Part shown: positions 1 to 5,815 of the stretch, piece after piece
Layout: each line of letters begins with the position of its first letter
Position numbering within the stretch: position 1 is the stretch's first letter
Source: a virus
Reading direction: 5' to 3' (one strand)
Virus record (IMG/VR): IMGVR_UViG_3300036985_001252
Location: 1 to 26,626 of that record
Length of the DNA: 26,626 nucleotides
The notes under the pieces: model-generated
What the model was told of the DNA's origin: nothing
What the model saw: the letters and a program-made list of their open reading frames with translations, nothing else
Databases searched by the model: none
Made by a program: the position numbers and the translations under genes

Positions 1-693
1 AAGTTGCTCATATGCGTTTACATCTTCTGCTTGTTTAACATTGTGCTGACCAAAAGCATAGGCAACAATGCCTGAGAAGTTTTCGAATGTAGCTAAAAAC
101 TCTTGACTGAATGTTCTAGCATCTAGATCTTGTCTAGCTTGTTCAACTTCATCTTCTGGCACATTACCACCATCCAATGTAGTAAACTGAAAACTCATCC
201 AGTTCTTTCTAGTTGTATAGTAATCATAGATCTCTTTGAACCAGTTCATACCTTTGGGTGTGCCTAGGAAGAGAGCGTGTCCACCTGTGTCTGCCAATGT
301 AGGGCGTAATACTTCATACCATGCTTCACTGTCTATATCTGCGGCTTCATCTAAGACAATAAAGTTTAATCCCACACCACGCAGACTATCATAGTTATCA
401 GCACCGCGAAGAGATATCTCACTGCCATTGACCAACTCCAATGTAAGATCCTGTTCATTTACTTTTTTAACCCAGTTAATTCCTATTAACTTCTTCTTAA
501 GTTTCTTCCATACAATCTGTTTTGCCATTCTATATGTTGGAGCAATATACCAACACTTTTGATCTGGCTGACTGGCATACTTGGCAAGTTCTCTAATAGC
601 AAGGTGAGTTTTCCCGAATCTTCTTCCACATACTGCTACTCTAAATCTAAATGGCGCATCTGCTATCATGCGCTGTGCTTTACTTAACGCCAT
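1..693 (-). CDS. Terminase large subunit 1 (TerL1), N-terminal part, runs off the left edge
   Basis: This is the ATPase half of a phage DNA-packaging motor subunit; the C-terminal nuclease lies beyond position 1. The 231 visible residues show a Walker A loop CGRRFGKT (about residues 22-29), the P-T-Y segment near residue 52, a Walker B IVLDEAAD (D115-E116) and a coupling motif LGTPKG further on. Spacing and wording fit the Terminase_6/P22-T7-like TerL superfamily. The ATG at 693 overlaps the end of the TerS1 gene by 14 nt, the usual TerS-TerL coupling. It differs clearly in sequence from the second TerL at 21009-22619, for example in its Walker A context and shorter N-terminus. Family identity is sure; whether it is functional cannot be judged from half a gene. 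Confidence 0.9.
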   Translation of the reverse strand, partial: MALSKAQRMIADAPFRFRVAVCGRRFGKTHLAIRELAKYASQPDQKCWYIAPTYRMAKQIVWKKLKKKLIGINWVKKVNEQDLTLELVNGSEISLRGADNYDSLRGVGLNFIVLDEAADIDSEAWYEVLRPTLADTGGHALFLGTPKGMNWFKEIYDYYTTRKNWMSFQFTTLDGGNVPEDEVEQARQDLDARTFSQEFLATFENFSGIVAYAFGQHNVKQAEDVNAYEQL

Positions 694-1111
694 TTAACTC
701 CGCATATTCTTCACGCATATCTTCCAACTGTTCTTCTGAGGGTTTATCATCTTCATCATCACTAAATGGTAATACTTTACTTCCATCATTGACCATACCA
801 TTGTCGCTCATGCCCAACATGTTTTTCGCTAAGAATATCTGCACTGCGGCATTTAGATTTACACAGGCATTTTTAAGCATTGCTCTGCGTAATGATATCT
901 TCAGCGTTTCACGACCTTTTATTAGTTCATCGTTAAAGTTGTATCTAATTGCTTGTTCTGTGACACCAAACCAGTTTGCTATATCAACGTTGGTGCAGCC
1001 TAATGCGGCCAAGTCTTCGACTTCTTCGGGTGGCACTACAACATTGCGTCGGCCTATTAACTTGCCTTCAACAATCTTTTCACCCCAAGCATTGGCTTTA
1101 CCTTGACTCAT
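680..1111 (-). CDS. Terminase small subunit 1 (TerS1), helix-turn-helix type
   Basis: A 143-aa protein probably recognising viral DNA for packaging by TerL1, whose gene overlaps its 3' end. Residues about 30-58 read as a helix-turn-helix: a proline-rich lead-in, then LAALGCTNVDIANWFGVTEQ. After this comes the pattern 'EL..GR......LR.A......NAAVQIFLAKN.LGMSD', which matches HTH-type phage small terminases, where an 'A.IFWLK...GW'-like stretch follows. The acidic C-terminus (DDEDDKPSEEQLEDMREEY) is typical of the part that contacts TerL. The ATG at 1111 overlaps the stop of the upstream membrane-protein gene (TAATG). The alternative, a plain DNA-binding regulator, is less likely given the partner gene. 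Confidence 0.78.
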   Translation of the reverse strand: MSQGKANAWGEKIVEGKLIGRRNVVVPPEEVEDLAALGCTNVDIANWFGVTEQAIRYNFNDELIKGRETLKISLRRAMLKNACVNLNAAVQIFLAKNMLGMSDNGMVNDGSKVLPFSDDEDDKPSEEQLEDMREEYAELNGVK

Positions 1112-1257
1112 TAGAAAAACAATCCTACAACTTTGTATATTGCTATTGCTATACCTAGGAAAAACGCACCCGCAAGCAAGCCATTTACCATGCGATAAAA
1201 GCGTAGTTTTTCTTCTACTAAGTGTTCTTCTTTTTCAATCATACTTGTTAGTTTCAT
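1111..1257 (-). CDS. Small single-pass membrane protein, holin-like candidate
   Basis: A 48-aa ORF, ATG at 1257, stop TAA overlapping the TerS1 start. The N-terminal half is charged (MIEKEEHLVEEKLRFYR). The C-terminal half is one continuous hydrophobic helix (VNGLLAGAFFLGIAIAIYKV) ending in two Phe. The start overlaps the stop of the upstream gene as ATGA, so it sits in a tightly coupled chain. A small one-helix membrane protein directly before TerS and TerL is the order seen in T7 (class II holin 17.5, then 18, then 19). That makes a holin role plausible, but the fold alone does not prove it. It could also be a membrane-associated packaging or exclusion protein. Confidence 0.6.
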   Translation of the reverse strand: MKLTSMIEKEEHLVEEKLRFYRMVNGLLAGAFFLGIAIAIYKVVGLFF

Positions 1258-1469
1258 AGTGCGTCCTTTAATAGTTTAAGTTGTTCATGTGTGAGAAAAC
1301 ACTCAAACCTATTGTCAAATATACTTTGACTTTGTAGCTGTATGTGCCATACACTTGTGGCTTCTACCCAAGTCTTTTTTAATCTAAGATTATAATCATC
1401 TGTGCTGATTATATCAAATTCTTCTTTAGTCTTGCCTTGGCTGTAAACCATAAATTGTCCTTGTCTCAT
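1254..1469 (-). CDS. Terminase-adjacent small protein, paralogue A
   Basis: A 71-aa protein of unknown function. From residue 24 on, the pattern DDYNLRLKKTWVEATSVWHIQ...FECFLTHEQLKLLKDAL lines up with the 56-aa protein at 20830-21000 (EDYKLKVKKTWVKATEQWHIQ...FELFLTEDELEHLRRVL), and more weakly with the 68-aa protein at 22619-22825. A strand-rich core followed by an amphipathic C-terminal helix ('LT..EL..L...L') is the common plan. The ATG at 1469 has a good AGAGGT ribosome-binding site. The gene leads the chain membrane protein, TerS1, TerL1. No known domain recognised. Confidence 0.7.
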   Translation of the reverse strand: MRQGQFMVYSQGKTKEEFDIISTDDYNLRLKKTWVEATSVWHIQLQSQSIFDNRFECFLTHEQLKLLKDAL

Positions 1470-1479
1470 ATTTACCTCT

Positions 1480-1743
1480 TTATAATAATTTGCTTACAAC
1501 GAACTCGTCCGTGATAAACTGCTCGTTTAATTTCTTTGCTAAGTTCTCTGCACTACTTTTATGCGGAAACACTGTTCTAATATACTTGGGAAATTCACCA
1601 TTGGCACCCCAATAACGTTGTCTAATGCTAAAAGGCTTGTCTCTGTATAATATTACCCATAGTGCTTGTGCTGTCAATATATCAATGCCTAATTGATCTG
1701 TGACCTGTATGCTGTTGATTACTTCTGCGGCAGGTCTAGCCAT
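1480..1743 (-). CDS. Hypothetical protein, 87 aa
   Basis: I do not recognise this protein. It starts with ATG at 1743, overlapping the final base of the preceding gene's stop region, and ends ten bases before the next gene. It is mixed alpha/beta in character with a net positive charge, and the segment DKPFSIRQRYWGANGEFPKYIRTVF is rich in aromatic and basic residues, compatible with nucleic-acid binding, which is only a guess. It belongs to the same minus-strand chain as the metallopeptidase and HNH-like genes upstream and the paralogue A gene downstream. Confidence 0.6.
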   Translation of the reverse strand: MARPAAEVINSIQVTDQLGIDILTAQALWVILYRDKPFSIRQRYWGANGEFPKYIRTVFPHKSSAENLAKKLNEQFITDEFVVSKLL

Positions 1744-1955
1744 TAGGGCATCCTTGTCAATATGCGTTTAAGATCAGGCATGACTATGTTTGCCAATGTC
1801 CAATTATGTTCATGCCAGTATATGCTGTAATAATCATATTCAATGTTGAATGTCATTTGTCTGGCAAATCTTTTACAAGTGGCTTGAAGTTCTGCTTCTA
1901 TGTCTTCATCCAGTGTGGCAAATGCGTAGCTAGGTATTCTAGTTTCAATAATCAT
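1743..1955 (-). CDS. Hypothetical protein, 70 aa
   Basis: A small protein of unknown function, ATG at 1955, coupled to the next gene by a 1-nt overlap at 1743. Visible features are an acidic stretch (TLDEDIEAELQATCKR) and an aromatic cluster (YDYYSIYWHEHNW) with two histidines around one glutamate. This is not a recognisable zinc protease motif. It is placed between the HNH-like gene and the 87-aa gene in one operon. Confidence 0.6.
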   Translation of the reverse strand: MIIETRIPSYAFATLDEDIEAELQATCKRFARQMTFNIEYDYYSIYWHEHNWTLANIVMPDLKRILTRMP

Positions 1956-1956
1956 T

Positions 1957-2295
1957 TTATAGCCTATTGTTAGGTTTTAATTCAAAGTGGTTTGGGTTTA
2001 CACAATCCTGTCGGCGACACTTCATTTTAACTTGATAAGGACTAACATCTTCATTGGTTTGACTCATATACACTAATCTACGTGCCTGCGTCATTTGTGG
2101 TGTGCATTGGCCGGTGCTGTGATTCCAAGCACCCATCAACGCACCACTAGGACTCATTGATCCTGTCCATGGCCAACACGCCTCTGTGTCCAAACTAACT
2201 TCAATTTTACTCCATAGTCTGGCGTCATCCCAGCCCCATTCAGCCACTTGTTTATATCCTGGCTGTGTAGCATGCCACATTTTTGATCTGCCCAT
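1957..2295 (-). CDS. Degenerate HNH_3-type endonuclease-like protein
   Basis: A 112-aa protein with the frame of the HNH_3 nuclease family: an early CWPWTG (C40-W41), a Gly-rich turn, a helix with 'ARR' (71-73), then C93, C98, and N100-P101-x-H103 (CVNPNHFELK). In active relatives the helix reads 'AHR' and the core reads 'H-x-C....C-x-NP.HL'. Here the first His is Arg72 and the core His is replaced by Met91 (KMKC). The structural zinc cysteines and the last His remain. So this is probably a DNA-binding or structural relative without normal cleavage chemistry. It starts with ATG at 2295, overlapping the metallopeptidase stop by 1 nt. Confidence 0.65.
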   Translation of the reverse strand: MGRSKMWHATQPGYKQVAEWGWDDARLWSKIEVSLDTEACWPWTGSMSPSGALMGAWNHSTGQCTPQMTQARRLVYMSQTNEDVSPYQVKMKCRRQDCVNPNHFELKPNNRL

Positions 2296-2582
2296 TATTG
2301 TTCTTCCTCAATCAACTTTATCAATTGTGGATTTTCTTTTAAGCAATGTATCATAGCACTTGCCATAGTGTCTACTTGCTGTTCTGTTAAGCACTGATGC
2401 ATGGTCATTTCCCAGATATGGAATATTTCGTGAAATATTGTTTGTGTGCGAACCCAACCAGTTAGTTCTGGATCAATAATAATTGTATTTGTCTTGGGAT
2501 CACATTGACCTAAACAATCAACCAGTTCTCGTGGCTCGGCATCTCTAATAGTCCATTGCTGTGACATAAATGTTATCTGCAT
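2295..2582 (-). CDS. ImmA/IrrE-like zinc metallopeptidase
   Basis: A 95-aa protein with the zinc-peptidase motif HEIFH (residues 51-55), preceded by RTQTIF and a beta strand NTIIIDPEL. After it comes TEQQVDTMASAMI, which fits the 'E.EA..FA..ll' third-ligand helix of small ImmA/IrrE-like peptidases. Members of this family cleave or inactivate repressors, or act as antirepressor-type proteases; the substrate here is unknown. There is no helix-turn-helix domain, unlike full IrrE. The ribosome-binding site AAAGGAA lies just before ATG 2582, and a GATAAATA box lies 18 nt upstream. It follows the polymerase gene and is coupled to the HNH-like gene. Confidence 0.7.
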   Translation of the reverse strand: MQITFMSQQWTIRDAEPRELVDCLGQCDPKTNTIIIDPELTGWVRTQTIFHEIFHIWEMTMHQCLTEQQVDTMASAMIHCLKENPQLIKLIEEEQ

Positions 2583-2599
2583 ATCTCATTCCTTTGTTT

Positions 2600-2607
2600 T
2601 ATTTATC
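2600..2607 (-). promoter_or_regulatory. T4-late-like box GATAAATA upstream of the metallopeptidase
   Basis: The minus strand reads GATAAATA in the short gap between the polymerase stop (2615) and the metallopeptidase start (2582). It resembles the TATAAATA late-promoter box seen in other gaps of this window. It is a weaker match, in AT-rich DNA, so chance is possible. Confidence 0.3.
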
Positions 2608-2614
2608 TTTTTAA

Positions 2615-4183
2615 TCACAGATGTGAAACACTGTGCCTCATTGGATTGATCTCTGCCAATGCTTGTTCCAATAATCTTTGATCTCCTGTGGCCATGGCTA
2701 ATTTATAAAGTTCCACTGCTGTGTTAGTTTCCTTTTTTTCCTCTGTTTGGATAAAATGTCCATGCTGTTCTGTGATCTCTACGGAGAGATATGGATTAAA
2801 CTGCTGTAGTGCGCTGACAAGTTCTACTCTGCTGATGCTGTGTTTGATATAAACTGCGTCATGCACTAACAATAATATTTCCTCTGCTCCAAATCTTCTT
2901 TGAACATAGTCAACAATTTCTTCCAAATAACTTCGTTCTGCTTGCTGATATAAACAGGCCATGATTTTATTGCGGTGTATGCTGCCACTTTTAGTTTTGA
3001 CAAAATCTGGAATACTGTCTTTGGTATTGTGTAATAGAAAGTGTTCCAATATAAGTTTATTCATAGTTTTTTGTTCATCAATAAACTCCATGAACCAACG
3101 ACTGTTTGTTAAAAACTCAACTTCTTCTTTGTTAAGTATTTCTCGTATTGCTGGTAGTTTGTAATTGTCATTGCCAGTGGGCCATGGTGTAGCTTCAATG
3201 TCTGCTCCAAATCCAATTGCTGTAATAATCTGTTTGGCACGACCTGTGTGCTTGTCACCTAATAACTTGGCCACTCGCTGTCTAAATGCCAATTTGTCTT
3301 TAATCAAGTCTTTACTGTGGCGTGTCATTATATTGGGATTTATTAACTCTGCTTGATGCACTCTCCACGCTTGGCTACACACATCAATGTCAATGCTATA
3401 ACAATGTCCCATGGCAGCATGGCGTAGTTCTTTACTGCTGTTTTGTAAATTTAATCCTGTGAGATACAATCTACCAAAATCACTGTCCTTGGTTGCTTGT
3501 TTAAGAACACCATCTTCCTGTAGTTTCAATATACACACTGCCTGCTTTAAGTTTTCTCGGGCCTTGGCTTTGTATTCTTCACTGGCATATTTGTATGAAT
3601 TGGTTTTAGTATCCCAACGTCCCATGCTAGCCACATTCAAACTGCGTTGTATGAATATGTTTAAACTAGTCAAGTCTATTGGTGTGGGCAAATAACTTTC
3701 ACCTGGTTGAATAACACCAAAGTATTCTTGGATAGACTCTTTGCTCCAATGTGTTAGGTCTTCGGCATCTGCCATTTCATAATTAAGTTTTACCATTGTA
3801 TTCTCCTCTGTTAAATTGTTGCCTAATTGGACTATAGTATATAAACTATATTTGCTGTTCTCAAACCAATCCAGCCAATACATTCTCTTTCCATTTAGTG
3901 TATATTGACCTAATTTGGTGCTGATTCGTCTTCTTCTTATGTGATATAAGTTTAGTTTTTTTTGACTGGGATTACGCCAATTTAATTTTAGTTCTGTCAT
4001 GACCAAATCATAGTAGCGATTGACTAACTTTACATAGTCAATGCGTGGTCCTCGCTTTGGCTGAGGTATTTGATTTGAAACTGCTGTGGCTGTGACGACC
4101 AAGTCATAACGACCAGTTGGCAACACCTCCTCTCCCTCCTCTTCCGGGGGATATGTGGTATATGTATGTGATATGTAAGTCAT
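2615..4183 (-). CDS. Compact single-subunit nucleic-acid polymerase (Pol A / T7 RNA polymerase palm-fold candidate)
   Basis: A 522-aa protein whose C-terminal two thirds carry motifs in the order expected for the family A DNA polymerase / single-subunit RNA polymerase fold. Motif A-like: YSIDIDVCSQ (262-271, Asp265 and Asp267). Motif B-like: RAKQIITAIGFGA (315-327), where Lys317 is followed eight residues later by Phe325-Gly326, the spacing of K631...Y639-G640 in T7 RNA polymerase. Motif C-like: LLLVHDAVY (437-445) with the invariant-type His441-Asp442. A conserved-looking run GRLYLTGLNLQ-SKELRHA precedes motif A. I see no 3'-5' exonuclease motifs, and the protein is much shorter than T7 RNA polymerase (883 aa) or E. 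coli Pol I. Template and substrate (DNA, RNA, primer synthesis) are unknown. ATG at 4183 overlaps a short leader ORF and has no strong ribosome-binding site, suggesting coupling. Confidence 0.6.
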   Translation of the reverse strand: MTYISHTYTTYPPEEEGEEVLPTGRYDLVVTATAVSNQIPQPKRGPRIDYVKLVNRYYDLVMTELKLNWRNPSQKKLNLYHIRRRRISTKLGQYTLNGKRMYWLDWFENSKYSLYTIVQLGNNLTEENTMVKLNYEMADAEDLTHWSKESIQEYFGVIQPGESYLPTPIDLTSLNIFIQRSLNVASMGRWDTKTNSYKYASEEYKAKARENLKQAVCILKLQEDGVLKQATKDSDFGRLYLTGLNLQNSSKELRHAAMGHCYSIDIDVCSQAWRVHQAELINPNIMTRHSKDLIKDKLAFRQRVAKLLGDKHTGRAKQIITAIGFGADIEATPWPTGNDNYKLPAIREILNKEEVEFLTNSRWFMEFIDEQKTMNKLILEHFLLHNTKDSIPDFVKTKSGSIHRNKIMACLYQQAERSYLEEIVDYVQRRFGAEEILLLVHDAVYIKHSISRVELVSALQQFNPYLSVEITEQHGHFIQTEEKKETNTAVELYKLAMATGDQRLLEQALAEINPMRHSVSHL

Positions 4184-4254
4184 ATACTATTAGCGCCAGC
4201 AGTTTCGGGCCACACAGCGCCAGCAGTTTTTTGTAGTAAAAAAGCCATTTTCAT
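4180..4254 (-). CDS. 24-aa ORF translationally coupling two genes
   Basis: ATG at 4254 overlaps the stop of the 113-aa gene as ATGA, and its own stop overlaps the polymerase ATG in the same way. A GGAGA sequence stands directly upstream. The predicted peptide begins MKMAFLLQKTAG and contains the segment TAGA twice, encoded by a 14-nt direct repeat AAACTGCTGGCGCT. The peptide may matter only for passing ribosomes on to the polymerase start. No homology can be claimed. Confidence 0.4.
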   Translation of the reverse strand: MKMAFLLQKTAGAVWPETAGANSI

Positions 4255-4592
4255 TCTCCAAACAAACTTTTGTATTGTTTGTTTTGGCAATAGCGATTGT
4301 AGGTCATTGGACCCTGACTGGCCATTGGAGCCCAATCTAAAACATTTTGTCCTAGTTCTGTGGCAGCCACACTTGGACAATGCTGTATTTGATCTACCAA
4401 CCAAACGAATGTATTCTTCTTAACACTGTTTATTTCAAAATGGTTATCGTTGATTTGGTCCGCGGCTTTGTTTACCCAGTCCCACCATTCAGCATAACTT
4501 TTTTGGCTTAGGTGCTGTTTCTTATAAGCATCGCAGGCTAATACGATGTCACGCATTTCATCTAAATGCTCTGTTCTTAAATGTAGTTCCAT
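4251..4592 (-). CDS. Hypothetical protein, 113 aa, first gene of the polymerase operon
   Basis: An unknown protein. I choose ATG 4592 rather than an upstream in-frame ATG at 4649, because AAAGGAAAT stands just before 4592 and the promoter -10 box (4641-4646) would fall inside the longer version. The sequence looks helical with many Trp, His and Gln (LSQKSYAEWWDWVNKAADQ). It ends in a basic/aromatic tail (TYNRYCQNKQYKSLFGE). It lies directly after a sigma-70-like promoter and is coupled to the 24-aa ORF and the polymerase, so a replication-related role is possible but inferred only from position. Confidence 0.6.
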   Translation of the reverse strand: MELHLRTEHLDEMRDIVLACDAYKKQHLSQKSYAEWWDWVNKAADQINDNHFEINSVKKNTFVWLVDQIQHCPSVAATELGQNVLDWAPMASQGPMTYNRYCQNKQYKSLFGE

Positions 4593-4633
4593 TTTTATTT
4601 CCTTTATTAAATAGGGATTTGCCTCCCTCTGTG

Positions 4634-4669
4634 TATTTATATTATACACGCTTTTTATGCGTTTTACAA
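4634..4669 (-). promoter_or_regulatory. Promoter: sigma-70 -35/-10 followed directly by a TATAAATA late-type box
   Basis: On the minus strand TTGTAA (4664-4669) is followed after exactly 17 nt by TATAAT (4641-4646), and this runs into TATAAATA (4634-4641). The spacer contains ACGC and GCGT half-sites separated by seven bases, a possible operator. The start site would be near 4634, giving a leader of about 40 nt to the 113-aa gene. The overlap of the two box types could allow both early and late use. Confidence 0.65.
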
Positions 4670-4684
4670 CCTTATTTTTGCCAA

Positions 4685-4802
4685 AAGAAAAGCCCTTATA
4701 AGGGCTTTTCCGGTGTAGTCATTGCGACCTCACCTATATCGGAAGCGGGCTCTTTTAAGGAACTTTGGCAAATACATTATAAAGGATAAATTTGCTTCCG
4801 AC
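4685..4802 (-). ncRNA. Candidate structured small RNA with three hairpins
   Basis: The gap between the lipoprotein gene and the promoter at 4634-4669 holds ordered structure. Reading the minus strand: a closing stem CGGAAGC/GCTTCCG (4794-4800 with 4740-4746, 47-nt interior); then a hairpin GGTGAGGTC-GCAAT-GACTACACC (4712-4734, one A-A mismatch and one G-U); then a perfect palindromic terminator (4687-4710). An ACTAAATA box at 4808-4815 sits about where its promoter would be. Together these predict a free-standing RNA of about 115 nt. It does not fit a tRNA and I do not recognise a riboswitch class. A 5' leader with attenuator is the main alternative. Confidence 0.5.
4687..4710 (-). terminator. 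Rho-independent terminator, perfect 24-nt palindrome
   Basis: GAAAAGCCCTTA is followed immediately by its exact reverse complement. The stem has a GGGC/GCCC core, with A-rich and T-rich sides and TTTTCTTTT following on the minus strand. Its A/T flanks make it usable in both directions, but only minus-strand genes are present. It ends the candidate RNA just before the next promoter. Confidence 0.75.
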
Positions 4803-4807
4803 AATAC

Positions 4808-4815
4808 TATTTAGT
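4808..4815 (-). promoter_or_regulatory. T4-late-like box ACTAAATA before the candidate RNA
   Basis: The minus strand reads ACTAAATA, nested in an inverted repeat AATACT-AAAT-AGTATT (4803-4818). It lies immediately after the lipoprotein stop codon. A start site a few bases downstream would be near 4802, the 5' edge of the structured RNA. Confidence 0.4.
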
Positions 4816-4818
4816 ATT

Positions 4819-4998
4819 TTATTCTATTCTACATCTATGCTCAATGGGAAATCCTGGACATTGAAAGCTGGAACACACTACCCAATAATGACCTTCATCT
4901 GTAGTTATTTTGGTTCTAGTGATAGTGTCCGGACAGTCAGAGCCACCGCACCCTGAGATTAGGCTTGCCACGAGGATCGTTGTCAGTGGTGTTTTCAT
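4819..4998 (-). CDS. Small secreted lipoprotein
   Basis: A 59-aa protein from ATG 4998; the in-frame TTG at 5004 is a less likely start. The N-terminus is a classical lipoprotein signal: MKTPLTTILVASLISGCGG, with lipobox LISGC and the cysteine as residue 17. The mature part is about 43 aa and has further cysteines (DCPDTIT, VVCSSFQCPGF, HRCRIE), suggesting disulfides and a periplasmic location in a Gram-negative host. The 5' third overlaps the 56-aa gene in another frame. Short phage lipoproteins act as outer spanins (Rz1) or in superinfection exclusion. The mature part is not the proline-rich type typical of Rz1, so exclusion is equally possible. Confidence 0.65.
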   Translation of the reverse strand: MKTPLTTILVASLISGCGGSDCPDTITRTKITTDEGHYWVVCSSFQCPGFPIEHRCRIE

Positions 4999-5107
4999 TT
5001 TCAATCTTTTCTAGTATGTTGGCAAGTTCGGTGTAGAACTCATCACCGTGCTTGTCTATGTGTTCTCGGATTGTAAGTTCTAGTTTTAATCTTTCGGTGA
5101 TGTTCAC
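4937..5107 (-). CDS. Hypothetical 56-aa protein overlapping the lipoprotein gene
   Basis: GTG at 5107 overlaps the stop of the preceding gene (GCGTGA), and the frame stays open for 56 codons into the lipoprotein gene. The N-terminal half is a charged amphipathic helix (ERLKLELTIREHIDKHGDEF, then ELANILEKIENEN). It has no transmembrane helix, so it does not look like an inner spanin even though the overlap resembles the Rz/Rz1 arrangement. The last part is basic. The coupling and sensible composition support translation; function unknown. Confidence 0.5.
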   Translation of the reverse strand: MNITERLKLELTIREHIDKHGDEFYTELANILEKIENENTTDNDPRGKPNLRVRWL

Positions 5108-5316
5108 GCTTCTTCATCCTCTTTAGCCCATTGATCTTTGAAATACTTAAACTCTATATCACCAGCAACATCTAAAAGGTCTTCTAAAGGCTTAATAAAC
5201 TGTGCTAATTCTTTAGGGTAAGCGAATCCTTTAACTTCTTCTGCAAAGATAGCGGCTCGTCGTAAGGAGCACATAAACTCTTCAATCTGTTCTTTACGGC
5301 TGTATTGATTTTTCAT
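5104..5316 (-). CDS. Hypothetical protein, 70 aa
   Basis: An all-helical-looking charged protein (QIEEFMCSLRRAAIFAEEVKG, then FIKPLEDLLDVAGDIEFKYFKDQ) ending in an acidic tail. Start taken as ATG 5316, which overlaps the previous stop as TGATG and is preceded by GGAGG; a GTG one codon earlier is possible. No family recognised. It lies in a chain of coupled small genes of early-phage character. Confidence 0.6.
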   Translation of the reverse strand: MKNQYSRKEQIEEFMCSLRRAAIFAEEVKGFAYPKELAQFIKPLEDLLDVAGDIEFKYFKDQWAKEDEEA

Positions 5317-5594
5317 CACACTTCCTCCATATCAACGTCATTGCCTTCACACCATTCTTCAGTTTCATAGCACTCTTCGTCAGTTAGGTCTTCATCTTCT
5401 AGTTTGGACTCAAAGTATTCAACAACTTCTTGTTGTAGATGTTTAGGCAAATCATTCCAAGATGTATAGTTGTCAGGATCGCTGTCAAGTTCTTCCAATA
5501 ACTCGTAAATCTGTTCCCAGTTGTCAGTGTCCAGTTCAATTTCTTTACGATAATAAACAACTTTTTCTCTGGTAAGTGTATAAGAGCGTTTCAT
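5316..5594 (-). CDS. Acidic hypothetical protein, 92 aa
   Basis: After a basic first strand (MKRSYTLTREKVVYYRKEI) the protein becomes strongly acidic, ending in DEECYETEEWCEGNDVDMEEV. Such negative charge is common in phage early proteins that mimic DNA or bind host enzymes, but no specific family is recognised. The start is part of the repeated GGAGACAGCATAATGA junction, so ribosome-binding site, stop and start lie together. Confidence 0.6.
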   Translation of the reverse strand: MKRSYTLTREKVVYYRKEIELDTDNWEQIYELLEELDSDPDNYTSWNDLPKHLQQEVVEYFESKLEDEDLTDEECYETEEWCEGNDVDMEEV

Positions 5595-5815
5595 TATGCT
5601 GTCTCCTTAAACTCAAAAGTATATTTGTCTGTGCCCAAACTACCGGGCTTGCCTTTTGCACTCCAAGTATTATTTTTATTTTTAGTCCATTTAACATTTT
5701 CTACATAGCCATTTTCAAACTTGTATTCAATCCAAATGCTTTTTGGAGTAGTGCGAGTAATCTTGCCATAATACACCGGCGTGTCATCGCTGATGTCATA
5801 TACTAATGTAGTCAT
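5594..5815 (-). CDS. Hypothetical protein, 73 aa
   Basis: A beta-rich protein (VYYGKITRTTPKSIWIEYKFENGYVENVKWTK), probably a small barrel or SH3-like fold by its alternating pattern. It ends in FEFKETA, with the stop codon inside the coupling junction to the 92-aa gene. The start uses the same junction from the 154-aa gene. Function unknown. Confidence 0.6.
   Translation of the reverse strand: MTTLVYDISDDTPVYYGKITRTTPKSIWIEYKFENGYVENVKWTKNKNNTWSAKGKPGSLGTDKYTFEFKETA

Noticed and set aside
4255-4404. Longer version (74 codons) of the short ORF before the polymerase
   Set aside because: It lies in another frame of the 113-aa gene with a composition unlike a protein; only the last 24 codons have a ribosome-binding site and proper overlaps.
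4685-4802. Possible tRNA in the structured gap
   Set aside because: There is a 7-bp closing stem, but the enclosed length (47 nt) is too short and no T-loop, D-loop or anticodon arm pattern is present.
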